NCBI GenBank assembly: GCA_012839895.1
Contig: DUML01000083.1
Span: 1-58,186 of the forward strand
Source of the DNA: Peptococcaceae bacterium
GTDB taxonomy: Bacteria > Bacillota > Desulfitobacteriia > Desulfitobacteriales > Syntrophobotulaceae
Length of the DNA stretch: 58,186 bases
Direction: 5' to 3'
Both the position numbers and the translations under genes were made by a program. Shown in pieces: positions 51,584 to 58,186 of the stretch. The notes under the pieces are model-generated. The model worked only from the letters and a program-made list of their open reading frames with translations. It did no database searches and was not told the DNA's origin. Numbering within the stretch: the first letter of the stretch is position 1; every line of letters starts with the position of its first letter.

Positions 51584-52312
51584 ATGGAACAAAATAGTCT
51601 TAACCAGTACATAAGATATATAGAATTAGATAGAGATAATGTGCCATCCTTTTCAGAATATCCATTTAACTTACCAGCGGTGAAAAATTTAGGTAGATTA
51701 TCGTTTCATCCAAAAGTTACATTCATTGTTGGAGAGAATGGTTCCGGAAAATCGACAATCCTAGAATCAATAGCTGTTGCATTTGGATTTAACGCTGAAG
51801 GGGGAACAAAGAATTTTACTTTCTCTTCAAGAGCTACACATTCAGAGTTAAACCAACACATAAAAATTGTTAAAGGCGCCAAGAAGCCTAGAGACGGTTT
51901 TTTCTTCAGAGCAGAGAGCTTTTATAATTTTGCTACAAACGTTGAGGAACTGAAGTTAAATGACGCTTATGGTGGTAGATCATTACACGAGCAATCACAT
52001 GGAGAATCGTTTTTTGCTGTATTTCAAAATCGGTTTAGCCGTGATAGTATCTATATTTTAGATGAGCCGGAAGCAGCCTTATCACCTTCCAGACAAATGT
52101 CTCTAATTACTAGAATGCATGACTTGATCAAGGAAGGATCTCAGTTTATTATTGCAACACATTCGCCAATAATCATGGCATATCCTGATGCCGTAATATA
52201 TCAAATTAATGAAGGATTCGAACAGGTAAGATATGAAGATACAGAGCATTACCAAATTACACGTTCTTTTATAAATAGTAGACAAAAGATGCTTGATATA
52301 TTGATGGAATGA
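51584..52312 (+). CDS. Cassette 2: COG3910-type AAA ATPase
   Basis: 242 residues from ATG 51584, nine bases after GGAG. An SMC/ABC-like ATPase: VTFIVGENGSGKSTILESIA is the Walker A loop near residue 50, RSLHEQSHGESFFAVF near residue 140 is the signature-type loop, YILDEPEAALSPSRQMSLI is Walker B, and FIIATHSPIIMAYPDA carries the switch His. It matches predicted ATPases of the COG3910 group, stand-alone and of unknown role, sometimes found among mobile or defence genes. It is the sole gene of a ~950-base cassette. Confidence 0.8.
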   Translation: MEQNSLNQYIRYIELDRDNVPSFSEYPFNLPAVKNLGRLSFHPKVTFIVGENGSGKSTILESIAVAFGFNAEGGTKNFTFSSRATHSELNQHIKIVKGAKKPRDGFFFRAESFYNFATNVEELKLNDAYGGRSLHEQSHGESFFAVFQNRFSRDSIYILDEPEAALSPSRQMSLITRMHDLIKEGSQFIIATHSPIIMAYPDAVIYQINEGFEQVRYEDTEHYQITRSFINSRQKMLDILME

Positions 52313-52330
52313 TTTGGAGGGTATTTAAGG

Positions 52331-52350
52331 GTCGGCCGTCCGTGGCCGAC
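52331..52350 (+). terminator. Hairpin with GTCCGT loop in cassette 2
   Basis: GTCGGCC at 52331-52337 and GGCCGAC at 52344-52350 pair perfectly around GTCCGT, 18 bases after the gene. Like its counterpart in cassette 1 it lacks a T-run. Confidence 0.55.
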
Positions 52351-52375
52351 TCGGCTTCGCGGGGCGTTCGGCATC

Positions 52376-52452
52376 AGATAACAGTGAATTCCCAAAATCT
52401 GAGAAAATATGCAGGTAATAACCAGACTTCGGGAATTCACGGGACGTTAGCT
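52376..52452 (+). other. attC-2 recombination site
   Basis: AGATAAC at 52376-52382 and GTTAGCT at 52446-52452; inner arms GTGAATTCCC and GGGAATTCAC match perfectly over 10 bp. TCAGATAAC at its left end is the complement of GTTATCTGA at the start of cassette 2. Confidence 0.88.
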
Positions 52453-52484
52453 GAAATCACGTGTAAGAGAGGAAAGGATAAAAG

Positions 52485-53234
52485 ATGATTGAGTTCTTTT
52501 TAAAGCTGTGGTATTTTTGGCTACTAATTATACTTATGTTCATTTATGGTCTATACAAAGCAAAGATTAAAGGTTTTCTTGGCGAAAAAACTATTGCTGT
52601 TATCCTTACTAGGTTAGATTCTTCAAAGTATAGGGTTATTAATGATTTGATGTTGAATATAGACGGAAGGACATCACAGATAGACCATGTTATTGTTTCA
52701 AATTACGGGATATTTGTTATTGAGACAAAGAATTATAAGGGTTGGATAATTGGCGATGAATATAGTGAGTACTGGACTCAAGTAATATATAAGCGAAAGG
52801 AAAAGTTATATAATCCGATCAGGCAGAATTATGGTCACATCCAGGCTTTGAAGAAGAATCTACAAGAATATCAAGAAATAAACTTTATCCCCATAATAGT
52901 CTTTTCTGTGGATTGTGATTTGAAGGTTAAAACTAATGCAGATGTTATTTATTCAGTAAAGTTACTAAAAACAATAAAAAAATATAATATTGAAACGATC
53001 ACTAATGATCAGAAAGAAGCTATTTTTTCAAGGTTGGTTTCATTAAACATAAAAGAGAAAGAATTAAGAAGTCAGCATATAGACGGAATTAAGAAAATCA
53101 AAACGGATAAAACAAATCAAACTGAATCTGATATCTGCCCTAAATGTGGTGGGCAATTAATCTTAAGAAAAGGAAAGTATGGGGAATTTAAAGGATGCAG
53201 TAATTTTCCTAAATGTAAATATATCTTGAAATAA
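52485..53234 (+). CDS. Cassette 3: membrane-anchored NERD protein with zinc ribbon
   Basis: 249 residues. One N-terminal helix (residues ~5-25); a NERD (nuclease-related) domain at ~33-145 with [35 protein letters not shown] (Asp and E-x-K of the nuclease core) and [10 protein letters not shown]; a basic linker; and a C-terminal topoisomerase-type zinc finger [20 protein letters not shown] with the second Cys pair in CSNFPKC. NERD proteins are predicted nucleases, often near DNA-processing or defence genes. ATG 52485 follows GAGAGGAAAGG. It fills cassette 3, which ends in attC-3 only 10 bases after the stop. Confidence 0.85.
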   Translation: MIEFFLKLWYFWLLIILMFIYGLYKAKIKGFLGEKTIAVILTRLDSSKYRVINDLMLNIDGRTSQIDHVIVSNYGIFVIETKNYKGWIIGDEYSEYWTQVIYKRKEKLYNPIRQNYGHIQALKKNLQEYQEINFIPIIVFSVDCDLKVKTNADVIYSVKLLKTIKKYNIETITNDQKEAIFSRLVSLNIKEKELRSQHIDGIKKIKTDKTNQTESDICPKCGGQLILRKGKYGEFKGCSNFPKCKYILK

Positions 53235-53243
53235 GGTGACTTC

Positions 53244-53317
53244 AGCTAACACGGGAGTCCCGCAACTTTGTCAATATGAATGTAGTATGATGCTGCGGGA
53301 CTCCCTGAACGTTAGTG
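53244..53317 (+). other. attC-3 recombination site, interrupted by the intron
   Basis: AGCTAAC at 53244-53250 and GTTA at 53311-53314, where the group II intron begins (the next bases GTG belong to the intron). Inner arms GGGAGTCCCGC and GCGGGACTCCC match over 11 bp. The left end CTTCAGCTAAC is the complement of the cassette 3 start GTTAGCTGAAATC except for one base. Confidence 0.85.
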
Positions 53318-55042
53318 CGCCAAGCAAAGCTTGGTACTTCTTGCAAGGTGAAAGTCCTTGCTGGGTAAGGTCTAGCCAACCACCCATATCGAGTGTTGCT
53401 CCGAAACTGGCAACAGCAAGGCGAAGCGTACACAGAGAATTATATAGGCCATAAGGAGGACCGTAACTCCTGAAGCATATTCAGCCCCGTAAGTGTGGTA
53501 CCGGAAACGGACAAGAGCAGACGGCGACATGCTTAACGTCATGGAAGCTAACACTGAAGAATCGACGAATGGCAAGATTCCAGAAGGTCTGTCGGGGTCA
53601 GAGAACGTGGCATGTATAAAGAGAAGTATCAGGAACTTGGGAGGCTCCTGTTGCTCCTGCCAGAAAGCAGGTAGGCTAATCCAATCGAAAAAGAGGACAG
53701 CCAATGCACACAGGAATTCGGATTAACCCATAGTACTCTGAGGACGGGAGAGCCGGCTACACGGGGAAGGGGTTAACAGGCATATGCAGCCCGCAAAGGA
53801 AACATTGTCCGGACTGCAGGACTGGAGGAAACAATGCAAACCTCACTGCGGGGAATAGCAACAAAAGCAAAACAAGACAAAAAGCACAGATTCGGAAACC
53901 TCTACGGACTCATTAACCGTCAGGCATTGTATCAAGCATGGGCTGATATCAACAAAAAAGCAGCCGCCGGTGTGGATAAAGAGACGGCCAAAGAATTTAC
54001 CAAAAACCTTGACCACAACCTAAACGAACTGCTGACAACCCTAAAAGAAAAGAAATACAAAGCCAAGTTGGTCAGAAGAGTCCACATACCAAAAGGGGAT
54101 GGCAAAACCAGACCGCTAGGGATCCCGGCAGTCAAAGACAAAGTACTGCAACGAGCGGCAGCTCGGATATTGGAAGCCATCTACGAACAGGACTTTCAAA
54201 AATGCAGCTATGGTTACAGACCGGGAACAGGCCCGCAAAAAGCCGTACAGGAACTCACCAAAGAAATTCAGGGAAAATACAGCTACATTGTAGAAGCTGA
54301 CATCAAAGGTTTTTTTGACAACATCGACCACGGGTGGCTGATGGAAATGCTCAAACAAAGAATCAAAGATACAGCATTTCTGAGACTCATCAACAAATGG
54401 CTCAAAGCAGGGATACTGGAAACAGACGGAAAAGTAATCCATCCCATAACCGGATGTCCGCAAGGTGCAATCATAAGCCCGGTACTGGCCAACATCTATT
54501 TGCACTACACACTGGATATATGGTTCGAGAAAATTGTAAAACCAAGATGCCAGGCAGAAGCTTACCTCTGCCGTTTCGCTGATGATTTTATCTGCGCCTT
54601 CAGGTATAAACGGGACGCTGAACGATTTTACAAAGCGCTGGCCGGACGGCTCAACAAGTTTGGGTTGGAGATGGCTAAGGAAAAAACCAAAATCATCAGT
54701 TTCTCCCGGTTTAGGAAGCATGAAAACACCAGCTTTGAATTCTTGGGATTCGAATACCGGTGGAAAGTATCCCACAAAGGGAAAGACATCATTGCCAGAA
54801 GAACAAGCCGGAACAAACTCAGAAAATCAATAAAAGCATTTACAGCGTGGTGCAAAGAGAACCGGAACAACCGGCTGAGGAAGATCGTAGGCATGTTAAA
54901 TACTAAGCTAAGAGGATACTTTAACTATTATGGCGTAATAGGAAACAGCAAAGGAATCACTGAGTTCTATAATATCGCACTGAAAATCAGGCATTCGTAT
55001 CACCGCCATCCAGCGGACTTTGCACCGCAGCAATCCGCTTAA
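53315..55042 (+). mobile_element. Group II intron inserted in attC-3, 3' end missing
   Basis: It begins GTGCGCC at 53315, a standard group II 5' end, followed by a ~520-base structured region (AAGGTGAAAGTCCTTG near 53345, GGGAGAGCCGGCTACACGGG near 53742) and the reverse transcriptase gene. TAACGT at 53534-53539, 219 bases in and about where EBS1 lies in such introns, is complementary to the 5' exon end ACGTTA (53309-53314). No domain V or VI was found after the reverse transcriptase; intron-like sequence stops near 54986 where the opposite-strand recombinase begins. It is therefore probably immobile now. Confidence 0.85.
53834..55042 (+). CDS. ltrA: Group II intron reverse transcriptase/maturase, C-terminus altered
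   Basis: 402 residues. RT motifs: IPKGDGKTRPLGIPAVKDKV, YGYRPGTGPQKAV, VEADIKGFFDNID (first catalytic Asp), PQGAIISPVLANIYLHYTLD and RFADDFICAF (FADD, residues ~248-251, in place of YADD). The maturase X domain RNKLRKSIKAFTAWCKENRN and LNTKLRGYFNYYGVIGNSKG follows. After ITEFYNIALKI the sequence becomes unrelated (RHSYHRHPADFAPQQSA) because it reads through the end of the opposite-strand recombinase gene; the usual WLNRRSQ-type ending is lost. The endonuclease domain is absent, as in several bacterial classes. Confidence 0.9.
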   Translation: MQTSLRGIATKAKQDKKHRFGNLYGLINRQALYQAWADINKKAAAGVDKETAKEFTKNLDHNLNELLTTLKEKKYKAKLVRRVHIPKGDGKTRPLGIPAVKDKVLQRAAARILEAIYEQDFQKCSYGYRPGTGPQKAVQELTKEIQGKYSYIVEADIKGFFDNIDHGWLMEMLKQRIKDTAFLRLINKWLKAGILETDGKVIHPITGCPQGAIISPVLANIYLHYTLDIWFEKIVKPRCQAEAYLCRFADDFICAFRYKRDAERFYKALAGRLNKFGLEMAKEKTKIISFSRFRKHENTSFEFLGFEYRWKVSHKGKDIIARRTSRNKLRKSIKAFTAWCKENRNNRLRKIVGMLNTKLRGYFNYYGVIGNSKGITEFYNIALKIRHSYHRHPADFAPQQSA

Positions 55043-55847
55043 CCGAAAGATGGAGATAAAGCACCGTCGTAGAAATATCGCTGTGCCCTAAGAGAACTTG
55101 AATCGTGCGCAAATCGGTACCCCTATCCAGTAAATGAGTCGCAAAACTATGGCGCAGAGAATGCACCGTAGCCGGTTTCAAAATTCCGGCCTTAGCCTTG
55201 GCTTCCTGAAAAATTTGCTGGATATGCCTGGCCGAAAGCGGTTTACCTTTGATATATCCGGGGAAAAGAAAATCATCAGGGCGGAAAAGTTTCCAGTATT
55301 CCCGCAAAACCCGGAGATTTTCTTGAGAAAGAATAGAAAAACGGTCTTTGCCTCCTTTCCCTTGAACAACCCTGATCAGCATTTGCTTGGAATCAATATC
55401 CGAGACCCTAAGGTTAAGCGTTTCACTAATACGAAGCCCGGAAGAATAAGTGGTCAGAAGAATCGCCTTATGCTTCAGATAGCCGACTTGATCAATAATC
55501 GCTAGAATCTCCTGTCTGGAAAGAACACAGGGAAACTTCTTTAAGCGTTTGGGGCGTACAATGACATCATCTGACCAATTACACTGAAGAACCTTATTAA
55601 AAAAGAGCTTGAAAGCGTTGCAGGAAATATTGATATTGCTGTAACTGATCCCGGACTTAACGCGGTAATGGAGATATTCTTTGAGCTCATCCGCAGAGAT
55701 CAAAGGAGCCGGTTTAGCATAATGTTTCTCCAAAAGCCTCAAGTGGGTCAGGTAATGCCGCATCGTTTGAGGAGAGAACCCGCGAAGTTCCATTTCCGAT
55801 TTCATTTGCAGAAAATGCTCAGATAGGGTATAACGGTTTTGAGTCAT
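54987..55847 (-). CDS. Second tyrosine recombinase, opposite strand
   Basis: 286 residues: a core-binding domain (~10-90) and a catalytic domain with Arg139 (SSGLRIS), Lys164 (GKGGKDR), His229 and Arg232 (HSLRH), His255 (LLGHSDIS) and Tyr264 (VLYLHLS). It lacks the N-terminal module of the recombinase at 49586 and ends VQSPLD plus a short tail. It resembles stand-alone integrases that travel with IS91-like elements, but no transposase is visible. Its last ~55 bases overlap the reverse transcriptase frame, so it marks the junction that truncated the intron. ATG 55847 lies in one arm of an inverted repeat. Confidence 0.85.
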   Translation of the reverse strand: MTQNRYTLSEHFLQMKSEMELRGFSPQTMRHYLTHLRLLEKHYAKPAPLISADELKEYLHYRVKSGISYSNINISCNAFKLFFNKVLQCNWSDDVIVRPKRLKKFPCVLSRQEILAIIDQVGYLKHKAILLTTYSSGLRISETLNLRVSDIDSKQMLIRVVQGKGGKDRFSILSQENLRVLREYWKLFRPDDFLFPGYIKGKPLSARHIQQIFQEAKAKAGILKPATVHSLRHSFATHLLDRGTDLRTIQVLLGHSDISTTVLYLHLSVKRIAAVQSPLDGGDTNA

Positions 55848-55908
55848 GATTTATCATCCTTTCGAATTAAATAGGGATAGATTCAAAAAGATGATATCAT
55901 GACTCAAA
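55838..55908. repeat. Inverted repeat at the 5' end of the second recombinase gene
   Basis: TTTGAGTCATGAT at 55838-55850 plus ATCATC pairs with GATGAT plus ATCATGACTCAAA at 55890-55908. One arm contains the recombinase start codon region. It could be an operator or a recombination site of this enzyme. Confidence 0.65.
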
Positions 55909-55955
55909 TTACATAAGGGTATCCTGCATTTGATAAGCCACCGCGCAGCGGTTTA

Positions 55956-56030
55956 GTACAACACGGCATTCACGAAACTTGCAAAGATGAATGTGGTTAT
56001 GACGCTTCGTGAATGCTCAGAACGTTAGGC
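55956..56030 (+). other. attC-4 recombination site
   Basis: GTACAAC at 55956-55962 and GTTAGGC at 56024-56030; inner arms GCATTCACGAA and TTCGTGAATGC match perfectly over 11 bp, with a central GATGAATGTGGTTATGACG loop like those of the other sites. Its left end predicts a cassette beginning GTTGTAC, which is not in the window, so the front of cassette 4 is missing. Confidence 0.87.
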
Positions 56031-56106
56031 GACATATCGTTCAAAAGGTGCGGCGTCCTGGCGCGGACGAAAAAAAGCGGGTATTGCTTCGCAGTCGTAG
56101 GGTATA

Positions 56107-56135
56107 TTGAACTAACTTATTTAATAATTTAAATA
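56107..56135 (+). promoter_or_regulatory. Candidate promoter inside cassette 5
   Basis: TTGAAC at 56107-56112, a 17-base spacer and TAAATA at 56130-56135, about 70 bases before the hydrolase gene. It suggests this cassette may carry its own promoter. Confidence 0.4.
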
Positions 56136-56204
56136 TCCGAAGGTCGTCCAAATGAGAATGTTTTTTATTTCATTATAAAGATTAAATAAAATGGAGGACA
56201 ATAA

Positions 56205-56966
56205 ATGCCATATTTTAAATATAACGATAAGTCATGTTACTTCGAAGAACACGGAAAAGGTATGCCTTTGCTTTTTTTACATGGAAATACTGCTTCATCC
56301 AAAATGTTCTCTGATTTGGTAGCGCCATTTGTTGAGGATTATAAAGTTGTTCTTATAGATTTTGTTGGGCATGGTAAATCAGATAGAGTTGAACATTTTT
56401 CAACAGATTTATAGTTTGATGAAGCATTACAAGTAATAGCATTCTTAGAACAAGTACAGTATAAAAAAGTATATTTAATTGGTAGTAGCGGAGGAGCATT
56501 GGTAGCTATCAATGTAGCATTAGAACGTCCTGATTTAGTGTGTAAAGTAATCGCTGATAGCTTTGAAGGCGAAGTACCTCTGCAAGAGTTTGTTCAAAGT
56601 GTAGAAGAAGTACGAGAAACTTCAAAACAAGACAAGTATGTTAGGAGTTTTTATTATTTAATGCATGGTGACGATTGGGAAAGCGTTGTTGATAATGATA
56701 CATTTGCTATTCGAGAACATGCAAAGACAATAGGTAGATTCTTTCATAAGGCATTAAACGAACTGCAGACAGAAATATCATTTACAGGCAGCAAAGAAGA
56801 CGAATTTATCAAATTTGTTGATCCGGATTTTTATTTAAAAACCTTCTCGAAGCTCATTGAAAAAGTGGGTAATGGAAAAATGCACATTTTTGAACAAGGA
56901 GGACATCCTGCGTTACTGTCTAATAAAGATGAATTTGTTAAACTAACAAAAGATTTCTTTAAGTAG
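56205..56966 (+). pseudogene. Cassette 5: alpha/beta hydrolase gene with in-frame amber codon
   Basis: A 253-codon frame interrupted only by TAG at 56412-56414. The fold is clear: PLLFLHGNTASSKMF (oxyanion loop), LIDFVGHGKSDR, the nucleophile elbow IGSSGGALVAINVA with Ser, and a C-terminal EQGGHPALLS with the catalytic His. The stop falls between DL and FDEA, where relatives usually have a Trp, so a TGG-to-TAG change is the simplest cause. ATG 56205 follows ATGGAGG. It begins 180 bases after the attC-4 core and so heads the next cassette; no attC for this cassette is seen before the window ends. Confidence 0.78.
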
Positions 56967-57057
56967 ATTGTACACAACTATTATATTAGTTAGCGTTTTT
57001 CATTTTCACGGAACTTAGAAGATATGTTTTCACTAACCTCGAACATAAGGAGATAAA

Positions 57058-57885
57058 ATGTCAAATATCATTGAGATAAGCGATTTTTCATCGCCCAATT
57101 TGGATGTCTTTGCTCGCTTGACGGAAAAGCAGCTGCGCAATCGAATGGAGCCGGAGAAGGGCATCTTTATTGCTGAGAGTACCAAGGTCATTAGACTTGC
57201 CCTCGACGCTGGATGTGAGCCTATTTCACTTTTGATGGAGCGCAAATACATTAAAGGGCAGGCACGCGATATCATCGCCCGTTGCGGAGATATCCCCGTC
57301 TATACTGCCGATAGTAACTTGTTAGCAGAGCTGACCGGCTTTCGGCTGACCCGTGGTGTGTTGTGTGCCATGCGGCGTCCTCATTTGCCCAGCGTTGAGG
57401 AGGTGTGTGCCGGCGCAAGTCGAGTGGCTGTGCTTGAAGATATTGCGGATTCCACCAACGTCGGTGCCATTTTCCGCTCAGCTGCGGCACTAGGCATTAA
57501 TGCAGTGCTGCTTACTCCTTCATGCTGTGATCCATTGTGTCGACGTGCGGTGAGAGTGAGCATGGGAACTATCTTTCAAGTGCCATGGACCCGTATTGGT
57601 AGCGAGCCTTCACAGTGGCCGCAGCCTGGTATGGAGAGTCTGCGCAAGTTGGGCTTTAAAACCGTTGCTATGGCTTTAAGCGATACCGCTGTCAGCATAG
57701 ACGATCCGCAGCTCATGGCCGAGGAAAAGCTTGCTATCATACTGGGTACAGAAGGTGATGGACTGGCACCAAACACCGTTGCTCAATGTGATTACACCGC
57801 TCGTATCCCCATGTCCAATAACGTGGACTCGCTGAATGTTGCTGCAGCAAGCGCAGTGGCTTTCTGGCAACTCAGAGCCCGGTAA
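57058..57885 (+). CDS. SpoU/TrmH-family RNA methyltransferase
   Basis: A 275-residue SPOUT enzyme that methylates ribose 2'-OH in rRNA or tRNA with AdoMet. The substrate-binding N-terminal domain is ~1-105 (EKGIFIAESTKVIRLALDAG). Three knot motifs follow: EDIADSTNVGAIFRSAAALG (motif 1, conserved N and R), LAIILGTEGDGLAPNT (motif 2) and IPMSNNVDSLNVAAASAVAF (motif 3). ATG 57058 follows AAGGAGAT. Base composition is visibly more GC-rich than the cassette genes before it, indicating a different origin. It may be a second gene after cassette 5 or the resumption of another region. Confidence 0.88.
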   Translation: MSNIIEISDFSSPNLDVFARLTEKQLRNRMEPEKGIFIAESTKVIRLALDAGCEPISLLMERKYIKGQARDIIARCGDIPVYTADSNLLAELTGFRLTRGVLCAMRRPHLPSVEEVCAGASRVAVLEDIADSTNVGAIFRSAAALGINAVLLTPSCCDPLCRRAVRVSMGTIFQVPWTRIGSEPSQWPQPGMESLRKLGFKTVAMALSDTAVSIDDPQLMAEEKLAIILGTEGDGLAPNTVAQCDYTARIPMSNNVDSLNVAAASAVAFWQLRAR

Positions 57886-58127
57886 ACTTTTATAATCTTA
57901 AAGTGCATCGTAAAATTCCTAAGTATGAACTAGTTGATAGGAGTTGACTGGGGGTACAACTGTATAGGCAGCTTCGTAATGTTGATATGTGGTTACAGGA
58001 GAATAAAGTAACTAATTTAGTTTGCAAGTGAAAAGCTCAATGGGATAATAGTAAAGCCCGGAGAAACCTTTTCTTTTTGGCGTTTGGTTGAGAGAGGCCA
58101 ACTAAAGTAAAAGGTTATTTTGAGGGA
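57886..58127. other. Non-coding tail
   Basis: About 240 bases without a supported gene. It contains an inverted repeat AACCTTTT (58065-58072) / AAAAGGTT (58109-58116) with an inner TTGG/CCAA step. No attC site is seen here. Confidence 0.4.
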
Positions 58128-58186
58128 ATGGTTTTGAATAATGGTTCATTTAAATTAGGAAATGAAAATGTTGAAGGAATGAACAT
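58128..58186 (+). CDS. Possible start of a gene cut by the window edge
   Basis: ATG 58128, or a TTG two codons later with better spacing from GAGGG, opens a frame (MVLNNGSFKLGNENVEGMN) that runs off the window. About 19 codons are too few to recognise a family; this is recorded only as a possible partial gene. Confidence 0.3.
   Translation, partial: MVLNNGSFKLGNENVEGMN

Noticed and set aside
53493-53726. 77-residue frame upstream of the reverse transcriptase
   Set aside because: It lies in the structured 5' part of the group II intron and overlaps the putative EBS1; no coding signs.
54116-54775. 219-residue minus-strand frame inside the reverse transcriptase
   Set aside because: Opposite strand of well-conserved RT motifs; no ribosome site or recognisable domain.
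56412-56414. TAG read as pyrrolysine
   Set aside because: The protein is an ordinary alpha/beta hydrolase with Trp expected here, and no pyrrolysine gene or insertion context is in view; a nonsense mutation is simpler.
56967-57057. attC site after the hydrolase gene (GTTAGCG near 56990)
   Set aside because: There is no paired left core or inner arms; the single GTTAG match is chance.

Overview
The window looks like a chromosome segment of an anaerobic, spore-forming-type Firmicute of class Clostridia (Peptococcaceae/Syntrophomonadaceae-like). The grounds are strong G-rich Shine-Dalgarno sites with frequent TTG and GTG starts, an oxygen-sensitive ribonucleotide reductase (NrdD/NrdG) with no aerobic enzyme in view, AdhE, FeoAB, DUF438/DUF1858 proteins, CarD, YmaF and YueI. 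No rRNA, tRNA or CRISPR array was seen. The assignment is from gene content only.

Bases 1-49,450 are ordinary chromosome. They hold the end of a YfhO-like membrane protein gene; gamma-glutamyltransferase; CarD; a DUF438/DUF1858 pair; a frameshifted BON gene; ymaF; an RluA-type pseudouridine synthase; a CymR/IscR-like regulator beside cysK; a copper-chaperone-like protein; TcdA; an MFS transporter; and several small spore-type or membrane genes. Next come typA, a CHAP amidase, an atypical UppS paralogue, speD, murI, a nucleobase permease, a Fur-boxed feoA-feoB-feoC-like cluster, an ECF sigma/anti-sigma/TPR operon, htpG, a ZIP transporter, a two-component system, a thiamine-binding protein, metH with a 12-bp minisatellite in a linker, a frameshifted EamA transporter, adhE, and nrdR-nrdD-nrdG.

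From about 49,586 to 56,030 the sequence changes character. A tyrosine recombinase is followed by an integron-type gene-cassette array: a first GTTATAC core at 50,943 and four attC-like sites (51,427-51,502; 52,376-52,452; 53,244-53,317; 55,956-56,030). Each site has RYYYAAC- and GTTRRRY-type ends, 10-11 bp inner arms and a related central loop. For each complete cassette the left core of its attC is the reverse complement of that cassette's own first bases, as expected for integrated circular cassettes. The cargo is a small unknown protein, a COG3910-type ATPase and a membrane-anchored NERD/zinc-ribbon protein. A further hydrolase gene, broken by an amber codon, follows the last attC.

A group II intron with its reverse transcriptase lies exactly after the GTTA of the third attC. 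A six-base match at the expected EBS1 position would pair with ACGTTA, which occurs at all five cores in the array. The intron has lost its 3' end where a second, opposite-strand tyrosine recombinase begins. The upstream recombinase appears to lack the extra segment typical of IntI integrases and reads in the same direction as the cassettes, so this is either a non-canonical integron or an attC cluster run by another recombinase. A SpoU/TrmH methyltransferase of different base composition follows.
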